Shown piece after piece: positions 26,310-35,584 of a DNA stretch of 64,000 nt. Below the pieces are notes generated by a model that was not told the origin of the DNA, did no database searches, and worked only from the letters and a program-made list of their open reading frames with translations. Within the stretch, counting starts at the first letter, position 1, and each line of letters opens with the position of its first letter. The stretch is from positions 66,910-130,909 of the forward strand of contig NZ_BMNS01000008.1 in NCBI RefSeq assembly GCF_014646675.1, read 5' to 3'. The position numbers and the translations under genes were made by a program. The DNA is from Lutibacter litoralis. Its GTDB lineage: Bacteria; Bacteroidota; Bacteroidia; Flavobacteriales; Flavobacteriaceae.

Positions 26310-27332
26310 CTATTTATATTCCTTAACAGCATCAATAAATGCTTTTGCATTATCTAATGGAATATTTGGTAAAATACCATGACCTAAATTTACAATATAT
26401 TTGTCTTTACCGAAATCATCAATCATTTTAGTCACCATTTTCTTAATCTCTTTTGGAGGAGACAACAAACGTGATGGATCAAAATTCCCTTGTAATGTAA
26501 CTTTATTATTAGTTAATTTTCTTGCCATTTGTGGCGTAATTGTCCAATCTACACCTAAAGCTGAGGCGTTTGAATTTGCCATATCTTCTAACGCAAACCA
26601 ACATCCTTTTCCAAAAGCAATTACAGGAGCATCATCTTTTAATGCTTCAATAATTTGATTGATATATTTCCACGAAAATTCTTGGTAATCTACTGGAGAA
26701 AGCATTCCTCCCCAAGAATCAAATATTTGAACCGCATTTACACCTGCTTTTACTTTTTCCTTTAAATAAGCAATTGTAGTATCCGTAATTTTTTGTAACA
26801 ATGTGTGTGCGGCAATTGGTTGTGTAAAGCAAAATTCTTTAGCCTTATCAAAAGTTTTTGAACCTTGACCTTGTATGCAATAACATAAAATTGTCCAAGG
26901 AGAACCTGCAAAACCAATTAAAGGAATATCATCATTTAATAGTTCCTTTGTCATTTTGATAGCATCCATTACGTAGCCTAAAGTCTCATCAATATCCGGA
27001 ACAATAACTGCATCAACATCTTTTTGAGAACGAATTGGGTTTGGCAACCAAGGCCCAACTCCAGGCTTCATCTCAACTTCAATATTCATTGCTTGAGGAA
27101 TTACTAAAATATCAGAAAACAAAATTGCAGCATCCATTCCATACCTACGAATTGGTTGCACCGTTATTTCTGAGGCTAATTCTGGAGTTCTACAACGTGT
27201 AAAAAAGTCATATTTCTCTCGAATTGCAATAAACTCTGGTAAATATCTTCCTGCCTGGCGCATCATCCAAACTGGCGGGCGCTCAACTGTTTCGCCTTTT
27301 AAAGCTCTTAAATATAAATCGTTTTTAATCAT
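26310..27332 (-). CDS. hemE: Uroporphyrinogen decarboxylase
   Basis: 340-residue cytosolic enzyme removing four carboxyls from uroporphyrinogen III to give coproporphyrinogen III. Conserved [16 protein letters not shown] (residues 18-33, with the substrate-binding Arg and Gln), GFAGSPWTI, and QIFDSWGG are all present. Length is normal. It lies between hemL and hemN in the minus-strand heme series, with 82-bp and 74-bp gaps filled by AACTAACAAC-type repeats rather than promoters I could recognise. Confidence 0.96.
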   Translation of the reverse strand: MIKNDLYLRALKGETVERPPVWMMRQAGRYLPEFIAIREKYDFFTRCRTPELASEITVQPIRRYGMDAAILFSDILVIPQAMNIEVEMKPGVGPWLPNPIRSQKDVDAVIVPDIDETLGYVMDAIKMTKELLNDDIPLIGFAGSPWTILCYCIQGQGSKTFDKAKEFCFTQPIAAHTLLQKITDTTIAYLKEKVKAGVNAVQIFDSWGGMLSPVDYQEFSWKYINQIIEALKDDAPVIAFGKGCWFALEDMANSNASALGVDWTITPQMARKLTNNKVTLQGNFDPSRLLSPPKEIKKMVTKMIDDFGKDKYIVNLGHGILPNIPLDNAKAFIDAVKEYK

Positions 27333-27341
27333 TTTCTTTTA

Positions 27342-27410
27342 AATATTAGTTGTTAATTTTTAATTCTTAGTTGTTTTGCATTTTAACGTATAACTAACAA
27401 CTTAAAATTA
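27342..27410. repeat. AACTAACAAC-type inverted repeats between hemL and hemE
   Basis: TTAGTTGTT units at about 27343 and 27368 face AACTAACAACTTAAAATTA near 27391. The same repeat units are in the hemE-hemN gap. Confidence 0.5.
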
Positions 27411-27414
27411 AACA

Positions 27415-28710
27415 CTATTTATGCTTATCAGCAACAGCTTTCATTGCTATTTGTATTGCTGAGCGCACTTTATAAATATCGCGTTTTGTCATAGCAGTTG
27501 CTAAAAACCAGGATTCAAATTGTGATGGTGGTAAAAACACACCATTCTCCATCATTTTCCAAAAAAATGTTTTAAACATTTTAGTATCACTTGTTTGAGC
27601 TGACTTAAAATCTACTACTTTTTCTTTTGTAAAGAACGGATTTATCATAGAACCAAATCTATTTACTTGTAAATCTATCCCGTTTTCTTTAGCTGCAATT
27701 TTCATTTCTCGTTCTAAAAAAGCAGCTGTTTTTTCAAAATCTTTATATGGGTTTTGTTTTTTCAATTCTTTCAATGTAGCAATACCACAAGCCATTGCAA
27801 TTGGGTTTCCAGATAATGTTCCTGCTTGATACATATCGCCTAAAGGTGAAACCATTTCCATAATTTCGTTTCTTGCTCCATAAGCTCCTACAGGAAAACC
27901 ACCCCCTACAACTTTCCCAAGACAAGTAATATCAGCTTCAAAACCTAATAATTCTTGAGCACCTCCAAATTGTGAGCGGAAACCTGTCATTACTTCATCC
28001 GCAATTAATAATACTCCACTAGCTTTTGTTAATTCTTTTAATTGATCAATAAAATCTTTTTTCGGTTGAATTACACCCATATTCCCAGCAATTGGCTCAA
28101 TAATAACTGCAGCAATATCTTTGTGTTTAGCCAAATGAGCTTCAATACTATTAATATTATTAAATTCGGCAATCAGTGTGTTTTTTACAGCTTCATCTGG
28201 CACTCCTTTACTTCCTGGAATACTTAATGTTGCCAATCCAGAACCAGCTGCTACCAATAAAGCATCTGAATGTCCGTGATAACAACCCGCAAATTTTATT
28301 ATTTTATTCTTTCCTGTATATGCTCTTGCTAAACGAATAGCACTTAATACAGCTTCAGTTCCTGAGTTTACGAAACGCACCTTATCCATTCCTGGAAACG
28401 CATTGCAAACCATTTCTGCCATTATTATTTCACCTTTGGTTGAAGCACCAAATGTATATCCGTTTTTTAAGTATTTTTTAATAGTTTTTTCAACAATACT
28501 GTTTCTATGACCTAAAATCATTGGACCATAAGACAATACCATATCTATATACTCATTTCCATCAACATCGTAAATTTTACTTCCTTTGGCTCTATCAATA
28601 AAAATTGGAACACCTCCAACAGATTTAAAAGCTCTAACAGGGGAATTTACTGCTCCTACTAAATGTTTTTTTCCTTTTGAATATAGTTCTATTGATTTTT
28701 CTAGTTTCAT
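27415..28710 (-). CDS. hemL: Glutamate-1-semialdehyde 2,1-aminomutase
   Basis: 431-residue PLP enzyme of aminotransferase class III that isomerises glutamate-1-semialdehyde to 5-aminolevulinate, the second step of the C5 heme route. The N-terminal VNSPVRAFKSVGG (residues 21-33), GCYHGHSDALL, and the PLP-lysine segment CLGKVVGGGFPVGAYG near residue 268 identify it. Length is normal. It lies 100 bp downstream of hemB. That spacer contains a dispersed inverted repeat but no clear promoter. Confidence 0.96.
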   Translation of the reverse strand: MKLEKSIELYSKGKKHLVGAVNSPVRAFKSVGGVPIFIDRAKGSKIYDVDGNEYIDMVLSYGPMILGHRNSIVEKTIKKYLKNGYTFGASTKGEIIMAEMVCNAFPGMDKVRFVNSGTEAVLSAIRLARAYTGKNKIIKFAGCYHGHSDALLVAAGSGLATLSIPGSKGVPDEAVKNTLIAEFNNINSIEAHLAKHKDIAAVIIEPIAGNMGVIQPKKDFIDQLKELTKASGVLLIADEVMTGFRSQFGGAQELLGFEADITCLGKVVGGGFPVGAYGARNEIMEMVSPLGDMYQAGTLSGNPIAMACGIATLKELKKQNPYKDFEKTAAFLEREMKIAAKENGIDLQVNRFGSMINPFFTKEKVVDFKSAQTSDTKMFKTFFWKMMENGVFLPPSQFESWFLATAMTKRDIYKVRSAIQIAMKAVADKHK

Positions 28711-28725
28711 TTTATTATTGTTATT

Positions 28726-28790
28726 GGTGATTGAGCGGAGTCTAAATCAATTTTAATTAATATAAACACTTTAACTCCGTTCAGTGACTA
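28726..28790. repeat. Imperfect inverted repeat between hemB and hemL
   Basis: GTGATTGAGCGGAGT and the complement of ACTCCGTTCAGTGAC agree at 12 of 15 positions. Units of the CACTGAGCGGAGTC kind are common between flavobacterial genes, and one could act as an mRNA hairpin here. Confidence 0.5.
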
Positions 28791-28810
28791 ACTTATACTT
28801 GTGAAAAGTT

Positions 28811-29776
28811 TTATTTTTTCAACAACACTTTTGCTACTTCCTTTGCAAAGTATGTTATAATGATATCTGCTCCAGCTCTTTTCATGGACAATAAACTTTC
28901 CATCATTACGCGTTCTCCATCTATCCAACCATTCGCAGCAGCAGCTTTAATCATTGCATATTCACCACTTACATTATAACACGCAATTGGTCTATCGAAG
29001 TTATTTTTTAAATCACGAATTATATCTAAATACGAAAGTGCTGGCTTTACCATTAAAATATCTGCACCCTCTCGATCATCAAAAGTTGCTTCTCTTAAAC
29101 CTTCATCTCTATTAGATGAATCCATTTGATAAGTTCTTCTATCTCCAAACGTTGGAGCTGAATCTGCTGCATCTCTAAAAGGTCCATAAAATGCAGAAGA
29201 ATATTTTACCGCATATGACATAATTGGAATATTAGGAAAACCTGTATTGTCTAATGCTTCACGAATAGTTTCTATCATTCCATCCATCATTCCTGAAGGT
29301 GCAACCATATCTACCCCTGCCTTTGCATGAGAAACTACTTGCTTTGCAATATTGGGTAGCGTTGCATCATTATCAACATCGTTATCATGAATAATTCCGC
29401 AATGACCATGACTGGTATATTCGCAAAAACAAACATCTGTAATTACATATAAACTTGGATAGTTCTTTTTAATAAAACGAACTGCTTTTTGCATAATTCC
29501 ATCATCATTCCAAGTTTCAGAACCTGTATCGTCTTTTTTAGATGGAATTCCGAACAATAATATTGCTGGAATATCTAATGCCACAACTTCATCCAATTCT
29601 TTTGAAATAGTATCTAATGAAAAACGTTTAATGCCTGGCATTGAAACAATTTCGGTTTCAATATTCTCGCCTTCTTCAATAAATAAAGGGTAAATTAAAT
29701 CGTCTATTGTTAGTTTATTTTCTCTAACTAAACGGCGAATATTTTCGGTTTTACGTAAACGTCTGGTTCTATTCAT
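28811..29776 (-). CDS. hemB: Porphobilinogen synthase (delta-aminolevulinate dehydratase)
   Basis: 321-residue enzyme condensing two 5-aminolevulinates into porphobilinogen. I start at the ATG at 29776 ([16 protein letters not shown]), the usual beginning, and not the longer upstream possibility at 29818. The Zn-binding [14 protein letters not shown] is complete with three Cys. Both Schiff-base lysines are in [15 protein letters not shown] and [10 protein letters not shown]. It is a cytosolic octamer in known relatives. The gene follows the hemC-hemD fusion after 53 bp and precedes hemL, all on the minus strand. Confidence 0.96.
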   Translation of the reverse strand: MNRTRRLRKTENIRRLVRENKLTIDDLIYPLFIEEGENIETEIVSMPGIKRFSLDTISKELDEVVALDIPAILLFGIPSKKDDTGSETWNDDGIMQKAVRFIKKNYPSLYVITDVCFCEYTSHGHCGIIHDNDVDNDATLPNIAKQVVSHAKAGVDMVAPSGMMDGMIETIREALDNTGFPNIPIMSYAVKYSSAFYGPFRDAADSAPTFGDRRTYQMDSSNRDEGLREATFDDREGADILMVKPALSYLDIIRDLKNNFDRPIACYNVSGEYAMIKAAAANGWIDGERVMMESLLSMKRAGADIIITYFAKEVAKVLLKK

Positions 29777-29829
29777 TTTAATACTATTTAATTGTTTGTT
29801 AATAATTGTGTTATTCAAGATTAAAACTT

Positions 29830-31431
29830 CTAACTTTCTTTAATAGTTTCGTTAAAATACTCATTTACCGAATTTAAAACACTTTCAACCGTAGATAATT
29901 TTGAAACTTTAACATTTTTAAAGTGTTTTTTAGCTTCGCTTGCGGTTGTTTCTCCAATACAAAAAGCAACAATATCGTTAGTTTTATTTTCTTTTAAATA
30001 ACTTTCTATTCCAGATGGACTGTAAAAAAGAATTGCCTTAAATTTTTCTTCTATTTTTCTTGGAGTTAACTGTGTTTGATAACATTCAACTTCATTTACT
30101 TTAATATTATTTTCAGTTAACTTAGTTGGCAATTCATCTCTTCGTATATTTCCACAGAAAAAAGTAATTTCTTTTTCCTCTAAATTATCAACTAAGAAAT
30201 TTGCTAATTTCTCACCATAACTCTCAACATGTTTTACTTTGCCTATTCTTTTCTCTATCAATCTTTTAGTTCTTCTACCAACGCAATAGATGTTTTCAAA
30301 ATCTAACTCCATTGGCGAAAAATTATTTAACAAAGCTTCAACGGCGTTTTGACTAGTAAATAACACATTTTTAATTGGCTTTTTTACTATAACAGGTTTT
30401 AACCTGTTGTTTCTTATAGTAATAAAATCACTACTTGTAACTCCTATTTTTGAATTTAAAATAGCCGTTTGATCGTGAGAAAGACTTTTTGTTGAATAAA
30501 TCAGTGTTGATTTTTCAATATCATTAACCTCCCTCATTAATTTTTTTCCACCTCTTTCTAAAATGTAATTTGCTCCGAATTTACCTAGATCAGTTGCATT
30601 ATTTACGGCAACTTCTTTATAAAATTCCATTTTATGCTTTCCGTCAGGACTAAATAAGGCACCTTTAAATTTTATTTCATCTTCAAAAATCATTGCTAAA
30701 GCTCCAATAGGCGCAGTACAACCACCTTCTAAAGTTTGCAGAAAATCACGTTCAATTTTTACGCAAGTTGCAGTTTCTTCGTGATTAATTTCTTTACAAA
30801 TTTCTATAAGCTCTTCATTCTTTTCTAAAGCAACTATCATTACTGCACCCTGTGCAGGTGCAGGAATCATCCAATCTAATTTAATATGCTTTTCTTTTTC
30901 AGGTAATAGTTTTAACCTTTTTAAGCCGGCTGTTGCAAAAATAGCTCCGTCCCAATCATTATCTTGCAATTTTTGCAGACGTGTAATTACATTTCCTCGA
31001 AGACCTGTAATTTTATGATGCGGGTAACGATATAACCATTGTGCTTTTCTACGCAAACTACCTGTCGCAATTAAAGCTGAATTTTTTGTGAAAAAATTCT
31101 CATCTTCTTTAATCACCAATACATCGTTAAAATCGCCTCTTTTTAAATAAGCTGCTTGCACGATTCCTTCTGGTAATTTTGTAGGAACATCTTTAGAAGA
31201 ATGTACTGCAATATCAATTTCTTCATTTAATAATGCTACATCTAAATTTTTGGTAAACACTCCTGTTATTCCTAATTCATACAAGGGTTTGTCTAAAACA
31301 ATATCTCCTAAAGAATCAATTTTTACAATTTCTGTTTTATGACCGAAATGTGCTAATTGTTCTGCAACTGTATTGGCCTGCCAAAGCGCTAATTCACTTG
31401 AGCGAGTACCAATTCTAATAATTTTATCCAT
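29830..31431 (-). CDS. hemC: Fused hydroxymethylbilane synthase / uroporphyrinogen III synthase
   Basis: 533 residues with two pathway enzymes in one chain. Residues about 1-310 are HemC ([15 protein letters not shown] at 5-19; the dipyrromethane cofactor Cys is in [11 protein letters not shown] near 238). Residues about 330-533 are HemD-like, divergent as that family always is, with recognisable [13 protein letters not shown] and [11 protein letters not shown] motifs. The fusion would hand unstable hydroxymethylbilane straight to ring closure. Similar HemC-HemD fusions occur in Bacteroidota. The ATG overlaps the hemA stop region (1 to 2 bases), so translation is coupled. Confidence 0.93.
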   Translation of the reverse strand: MDKIIRIGTRSSELALWQANTVAEQLAHFGHKTEIVKIDSLGDIVLDKPLYELGITGVFTKNLDVALLNEEIDIAVHSSKDVPTKLPEGIVQAAYLKRGDFNDVLVIKEDENFFTKNSALIATGSLRRKAQWLYRYPHHKITGLRGNVITRLQKLQDNDWDGAIFATAGLKRLKLLPEKEKHIKLDWMIPAPAQGAVMIVALEKNEELIEICKEINHEETATCVKIERDFLQTLEGGCTAPIGALAMIFEDEIKFKGALFSPDGKHKMEFYKEVAVNNATDLGKFGANYILERGGKKLMREVNDIEKSTLIYSTKSLSHDQTAILNSKIGVTSSDFITIRNNRLKPVIVKKPIKNVLFTSQNAVEALLNNFSPMELDFENIYCVGRRTKRLIEKRIGKVKHVESYGEKLANFLVDNLEEKEITFFCGNIRRDELPTKLTENNIKVNEVECYQTQLTPRKIEEKFKAILFYSPSGIESYLKENKTNDIVAFCIGETTASEAKKHFKNVKVSKLSTVESVLNSVNEYFNETIKES

Positions 31432-31432
31432 T

Positions 31433-32686
31433 CTAAATTTCGGTTTTTTCTGAGTAGAATATTTTGCTAATTACATTTATGCTTTGATCAACCGAAGTTT
31501 CATCATCTTTTAAATGTTTTACAAACTGTGTAGTAATTTTTTGAATCATTCTATTAGTTACAAACTCTGCATGTTCTATATTAAAATCTTTAATTTTCTT
31601 TGAATGAAAATCAATTTCATCATGCTGAATTGCTTGTAATGACTCTTTTAAAGCATTTACTGCCGGCACATATTTTCTATGCGAAATCCAGTCGTTAAAT
31701 TCTGCTTTATACTTGTCTATTATTTTTTCAGCTAAAGGAATTTGCTTTTTTCGAGTTTCAATAGTTTTATCTGTAATTTTAGAGAGTTCATCAACATTTA
31801 TTAATGTAATGCCTGGCTCAGATTTTACAGCAATATCAACATTTTCAGGCATCGATAGATCTATAATTAATAGTTCCTTGCCTTCTTTTAAATGTTCTTT
31901 AGTTACAGTTGGAGTATTTGATCCTGTAGAAACAATTAAAATATCTGTTGCATGTATTTCATCTGTTAATTTTGAAAAATCTGCAACAGCAACATTGTTA
32001 TGGATTTGCTCAAATCCAATTGCTTTTTCAAGCGTCCTATTAACTAAAGTAATATTTTTATTTGAAGTATATTCTAATATATTTTTACAGGTATTTTTAC
32101 CAATTTCACCTAAACCGTAAACAAGTATTTTTTTGTTATTATAATCCTGAACATTGTCTATAATATACTGTATTGCGGCATAAGCCACTGAAGTTGTCCC
32201 AGAACTTAATTTTGTATTGTTTTTTACGTCTTTACTTGCTTGCAAAACCAAATTCATCAAACGCTCTAAATACGCATTTGTAGTGCCTAATTTTTTAGCT
32301 AATTTAAATGACTGTTTTAACTGACCAACTATTTCGTAATCACCTAATATTTGACTATCTATACCCGTTGCAATATTGAACAAATGCCTAACTGCATCTT
32401 TATTTTTATAAACATTAGAAACATTTATAAAATCCTCTACAGTTCCATTAGAATATTTTATTAATAAACTAATAAGTTCGAACGGATGTTTTGCAAACCC
32501 AGTTATTTCAGTTCTATTACAAGTTGATAAAACAAAAATTCCTTCAATACCCTTTTCTTTAGCTTCTACTAATAAAAGTTTTTGATTTTCTTTAGTTAAA
32601 CTAAAAGCACCACGTACTTTTACATCTGCTTTCTTATAACTTAAACCTACATTGTAAAATTTTGCAGGAAGACTCTCTTGATTCAT
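31433..32686 (-). CDS. hemA: Glutamyl-tRNA reductase
   Basis: 417-residue enzyme making glutamate-1-semialdehyde from Glu-tRNA(Glu), the first committed C5 step. I use the ATG at 32686 (MNQESLPAKFYNVG); a TTG at 32740 would add 18 hydrophobic residues not found in the family. The catalytic Cys is Cys56 in LSTCNRTE. The NADPH-binding GLGEIGKNT is in the middle and the C-terminal dimerisation helices are intact. It leads the minus-strand heme operon, with two candidate promoters and a CRP/FNR-type site upstream (32714-32877), so heme supply looks regulated at this first step. Confidence 0.95.
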   Translation of the reverse strand: MNQESLPAKFYNVGLSYKKADVKVRGAFSLTKENQKLLLVEAKEKGIEGIFVLSTCNRTEITGFAKHPFELISLLIKYSNGTVEDFINVSNVYKNKDAVRHLFNIATGIDSQILGDYEIVGQLKQSFKLAKKLGTTNAYLERLMNLVLQASKDVKNNTKLSSGTTSVAYAAIQYIIDNVQDYNNKKILVYGLGEIGKNTCKNILEYTSNKNITLVNRTLEKAIGFEQIHNNVAVADFSKLTDEIHATDILIVSTGSNTPTVTKEHLKEGKELLIIDLSMPENVDIAVKSEPGITLINVDELSKITDKTIETRKKQIPLAEKIIDKYKAEFNDWISHRKYVPAVNALKESLQAIQHDEIDFHSKKIKDFNIEHAEFVTNRMIQKITTQFVKHLKDDETSVDQSINVISKIFYSEKTEI

Positions 32687-32707
32687 ATTTTTTACCTTAC
32701 CAATAAG

Positions 32708-32757
32708 TATCGACAAAAGTACAAATATAATATTGTTCAAAATATCGCTAAAAGTAC
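32708..32757. repeat. TATCG-type repeat units near the hemA start
   Basis: TATCGACAAAAGTAC at 32708-32722 recurs exactly at 32991-33005 inside araC. A close variant (TATCGCTAAAAGTAC) is at 32743-32757. On the minus strand the first copy contains the hemA -7 box. Possible operator units of the AraC regulator. Confidence 0.45.
32714..32721 (-). promoter_or_regulatory. Proximal hemA promoter, -7 box (TACTTTTG)
   Basis: A consensus TAnnTTTG on the minus strand, 27 bp before the hemA ATG. A TTG lies 16 bp upstream as a possible -33 element. Confidence 0.55.
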
Positions 32758-32831
32758 TTTTATTATCGATATAAGTTATTTAATTTTATTTAGAACACTT
32801 CTAAATAATTACTATTTCGATATATTTAATA

Positions 32832-32877
32832 CAAATGTAAGTAAAATAAGGGGTTTAAAATTATGACATTTATCATA
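32832..32877 (-). promoter_or_regulatory. Distal hemA promoter with CRP/FNR-type site
   Basis: The operator TATGACATTTATCATA (32862-32877) has perfect TATGA/TCATA arms. On the minus strand the consensus box TACATTTG lies at 32839-32832, 30.5 bp from its centre, close to the class II spacing seen elsewhere in the window. On the plus strand the operator centre is about 64 bp upstream of the araC start site. Confidence 0.55.
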
Positions 32878-32919
32878 ACTAAGTGTTATAAAAATCATAA
32901 GAAGTATATAAAAATATTG

Positions 32920-32927
32920 TATTTTTG
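32920..32927 (+). promoter_or_regulatory. -7 box of araC-hemH-hemJ (TATTTTTG)
   Basis: A consensus TAnnTTTG on the plus strand, 34 bp before the araC ATG. There is no obvious -33 TTG. The CRP/FNR-type site at 32862-32877 lies upstream. Confidence 0.55.
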
Positions 32928-32961
32928 CTATAATTTCAACATTTTTCGGTAAAAACAGCTT

Positions 32962-33861
32962 ATGAAATCTAGTCTTAAAAACTACAAATATATCGACAAA
33001 AGTACTCAGATGCTTTTTAACGAAAAAGACACTTTTAAAGTTTTTTATTTCAACAACTTATCTTCTGATACTGAACTATATGAGTATCCACTAAACAACA
33101 ATTACATTCAAATTTATTTTTGCAACACCAATACGTGTACTGTAGCATTTAATTTTGAGCATTGCGCAGCTAATTTAGAAGCTGGAAACTCTTCTATGGT
33201 TTATTTTAAAGATGAAAAAATGAACATTCTTTTTAATATCCCTCCAAAATCAGAATTAATTGCTGTTTTAATTTCAATTGAATATTTTCATTCCTTATTT
33301 TCAGTTGAGGGTAATTTTTTATTTAATTTTAATGGTTTTAAAGTTGGAAAACCAATTATAGAACCTAAACAAATCTCACCTACGATTCAGATTATATTAA
33401 ATCAACTTACTTCAAAACAAATTACCAAAGCATTAAGACCTGTTTTTATTAAAGGAAAAGTATATGAATTGTTAAGTTATTATTTTAATACAGCAAATGA
33501 AAACGAAACTGAAAAAGAAAACTGTCCATATATTGCAAATGAAGAAACTGTTATTAAAATAAAACACGCTAAAGAAATTATTATTGAAGAAATGATAAAC
33601 CCACCTTCTCTAGATGATTTGGCAAAAAAAGTAGGGTTAAATATTAAAAAATTAAAAACCGATTTTAAAGATTTTTACGGAGTTCCTGTATTTACTTTTT
33701 TATTAAATTACAAAATGGAACTAGCAAAAAAATTATTACAAGAACAACAGTTAAATGTAAATGAAATTGCTGCACAATTAGGTTACAGCGCATCTAGCCA
33801 TTTTATTGCAGCATTTAAAAGAAAATATAAAACCACACCAAAACAATACGCAAAATCATAA
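32962..33861 (+). CDS. AraC family regulator linked to hemH
   Basis: 299-residue transcription factor. The N-terminal about 190 residues have no recognised fold motif and may bind a ligand. Residues about 205-299 are an AraC/XylS double helix-turn-helix (PSLDDLAKKVGLNIKKL and LNVNEIAAQLGYSASSHF, ending in RKYKTTPKQYAKS). It is 2 bp upstream of hemH, so they are co-transcribed, and divergent from hemA. It is a strong candidate to sense heme or iron status and regulate both operons, though the ligand is unknown. It also contains an exact copy of the repeat unit seen next to hemA (32991-33005). Confidence 0.85.
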   Translation: MKSSLKNYKYIDKSTQMLFNEKDTFKVFYFNNLSSDTELYEYPLNNNYIQIYFCNTNTCTVAFNFEHCAANLEAGNSSMVYFKDEKMNILFNIPPKSELIAVLISIEYFHSLFSVEGNFLFNFNGFKVGKPIIEPKQISPTIQIILNQLTSKQITKALRPVFIKGKVYELLSYYFNTANENETEKENCPYIANEETVIKIKHAKEIIIEEMINPPSLDDLAKKVGLNIKKLKTDFKDFYGVPVFTFLLNYKMELAKKLLQEQQLNVNEIAAQLGYSASSHFIAAFKRKYKTTPKQYAKS

Positions 33862-33863
33862 AT

Positions 33864-34877
33864 ATGAAGGGAGCATTATTAGTGAATTTAGGTTCACCAA
33901 ATAGTACATCAGTTAAAGATGTAAAGAATTATTTAGATGAATTTTTAATGGATAAAAGAGTTATTGATACTCCTTATCTTGTTAGAGCCTTTGTTGTAAA
34001 AGGAATTATTTTAAATACACGTCCAAAAAAATCTGCAGAAGCCTATAAAAAAATCTGGTGGAAAGAAGGTTCTCCTCTAATTGTATTATCCGAACGTTTG
34101 TATAAAAAAGTTAAAAAAAACAGCGATATTCCAGTTGAATTAGCAATGCGTTATGGAAATCCTTCTATAAAAAGTGGTATTCAAAAATTAGCAAATCAAG
34201 GTGTTACAGAAATTTTTTTGATACCATTATATCCGCAATTTGCAATGGCAACTACAGAAACCATAGTTGTTTTAGCCAATAAAATTGTAAAAAAAGAATT
34301 TCCGCATATTAAAATAACTGATGTCCCAGCTTTTTACAACAACAAATCTTATGTTGAAGTATTGAGCAATAGTATTAAAAGACATTTGGAAGCTGAAAAA
34401 CCAGATCACTTATTGTTTTCATATCATGGTGTTCCTGAAAGACATATTAAAAAATCTGATATTACAAAATCGCACTGCAAGATTGATGGAAGTTGCTGTA
34501 ACACGCCATCTCCAGCGCACGAATTTTGTTACAGACACCAATGCTACCAAACTACTAAAAATGTTGCAGAATTTTTAAATTTGAAAGAAGGAACGTATAG
34601 CACCTCGTTTCAATCTCGTTTAGGAAGAGACCCTTGGTTACAACCATATACTGACCAAACTATTGACAATTTTGCTCAAAATGGTATTAAAAACTTGGCT
34701 GTTGTAACTCCGGCTTTTGTATCTGATTGTTTAGAAACGTTAGAAGAAATTGGCATGGAAGCAAAAGAATCTTTTGAAGAAAATGGTGGCGAACATTTTT
34801 CTACAATTCCTTGTTTAAATGATGATGATACTTGGGCAAAAACGGTAGCCGGTTGGATAAATAATTGGGCAAAATAA
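33864..34877 (+). CDS. hemH: Ferrochelatase
   Basis: 337-residue enzyme inserting Fe2+ into protoporphyrin IX. The conserved SYHGVPERH motif near residue 192 carries the metal-accepting His. DYNLGS-like N-terminal ALLVNLGSP and the C-terminal PAFVSDCLETLEEI with the catalytic Glu are present. A Cys-rich stretch HCKIDGSCC plus later Cys (FCYRHQCYQTT) could hold a [2Fe-2S] cluster as in some bacterial ferrochelatases, but this cannot be confirmed here. It is between araC (2 bp) and hemJ (1 bp), so the trio is one operon. Confidence 0.94.
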   Translation: MKGALLVNLGSPNSTSVKDVKNYLDEFLMDKRVIDTPYLVRAFVVKGIILNTRPKKSAEAYKKIWWKEGSPLIVLSERLYKKVKKNSDIPVELAMRYGNPSIKSGIQKLANQGVTEIFLIPLYPQFAMATTETIVVLANKIVKKEFPHIKITDVPAFYNNKSYVEVLSNSIKRHLEAEKPDHLLFSYHGVPERHIKKSDITKSHCKIDGSCCNTPSPAHEFCYRHQCYQTTKNVAEFLNLKEGTYSTSFQSRLGRDPWLQPYTDQTIDNFAQNGIKNLAVVTPAFVSDCLETLEEIGMEAKESFEENGGEHFSTIPCLNDDDTWAKTVAGWINNWAK

Positions 34878-34878
34878 T

Positions 34879-35430
34879 ATGGAGTATTTATATATAAAAT
34901 CACTACATATAATATTTATTACAACTTGGTTTGCAGGACTTTTTTATATAATTCGTTTATTTATTTATTTTAAAGAAGCGGAAGCTAAACCTGAACCAGA
35001 AAAAACTATTTTAACCAAACAATACCAATTAATGATTAAAAGGCTGTGGTATATTATTACCTGGCCTTCTGCTATTTTAGCAACAATTTTTGCTGTTATT
35101 TTACTAATTTTACAACCAGCTTGGCTTCAACAAAGCTGGATGCAAATTAAATTAGCATTTGTAGCTTTGTTGTTTTTTTACCATGGAACTTGCCAGATTC
35201 TATATAATCAAACTCAAAATAATACTTTGAAGTATTCTTCAACATTTTTAAGAATATGGAACGAAGTTGCTACCATAATTTTATTTGCTTGTGTATTTTT
35301 AGTAGTACTCAAAAACTCTTTAGGTTGGATTTTTGGAACTGTTGGTATTATTGGTTTCTCAATTTTATTAATGTTAGGTGTAAAATTGTATAAAAATATT
35401 AGAAAAAAAAACAGCTGGGATAAACAGTAA
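34879..35430 (+). CDS. hemJ: HemJ-type protoporphyrinogen IX oxidase (CopD-like membrane protein)
   Basis: 183-residue inner-membrane protein with four or five helices. The N-terminal YLYIKSLHIIFITTWFAGLFY has the conserved His and Trp of HemJ, and WMQIKLAFVALLFFYHGTCQ provides the conserved Lys and His later on. HemJ enzymes oxidise protoporphyrinogen IX to protoporphyrin IX and appear to use a bound heme. CopD-type copper proteins look similar. The position right after hemH, with no other protoporphyrinogen oxidase in this otherwise complete pathway, makes HemJ the better call. Confidence 0.8.
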   Translation: MEYLYIKSLHIIFITTWFAGLFYIIRLFIYFKEAEAKPEPEKTILTKQYQLMIKRLWYIITWPSAILATIFAVILLILQPAWLQQSWMQIKLAFVALLFFYHGTCQILYNQTQNNTLKYSSTFLRIWNEVATIILFACVFLVVLKNSLGWIFGTVGIIGFSILLMLGVKLYKNIRKKNSWDKQ

Positions 35431-35584
35431 ATTTGATTCATACATTTTATCAAATCAACAACGCTTAAGCAGTTTTCATCATTTATTTTTAAACTTCAAT
35501 CTAAATTTATTGTTAAATACGTAAACATCCTTCCATTTTTATGAATATTTAATATATTGTATATCAATGTATTATATGTTACAG
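35431..35584. other. Intergenic space after hemJ
   Basis: Left part of a 325-bp gap. Just after the hemJ stop, ATTTGAT (35431-35437) pairs with ATCAAAT (35449-35455), a weak hairpin with no T-run. No gene or RNA was found in the rest. The right part holds the promoter and leader listed next. Confidence 0.5.

Noticed and set aside
26236-27414. CRISPR-like repeats in the hemE gaps
   Set aside because: AACTAACAAC units are short, face each other and vary, with no unique spacers of regular length.
28726-28790. Transposon ends around the hemB-hemL gap
   Set aside because: The arms are short and imperfect (12 of 15) and no transposase lies between them; a dispersed flavobacterial intergenic repeat is more likely.
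32687-32740. Longer hemA start at TTG 32740
   Set aside because: It would add 18 hydrophobic residues to a cytosolic enzyme and lies upstream of the proximal promoter box. The ATG at 32686 is the standard HemA start.
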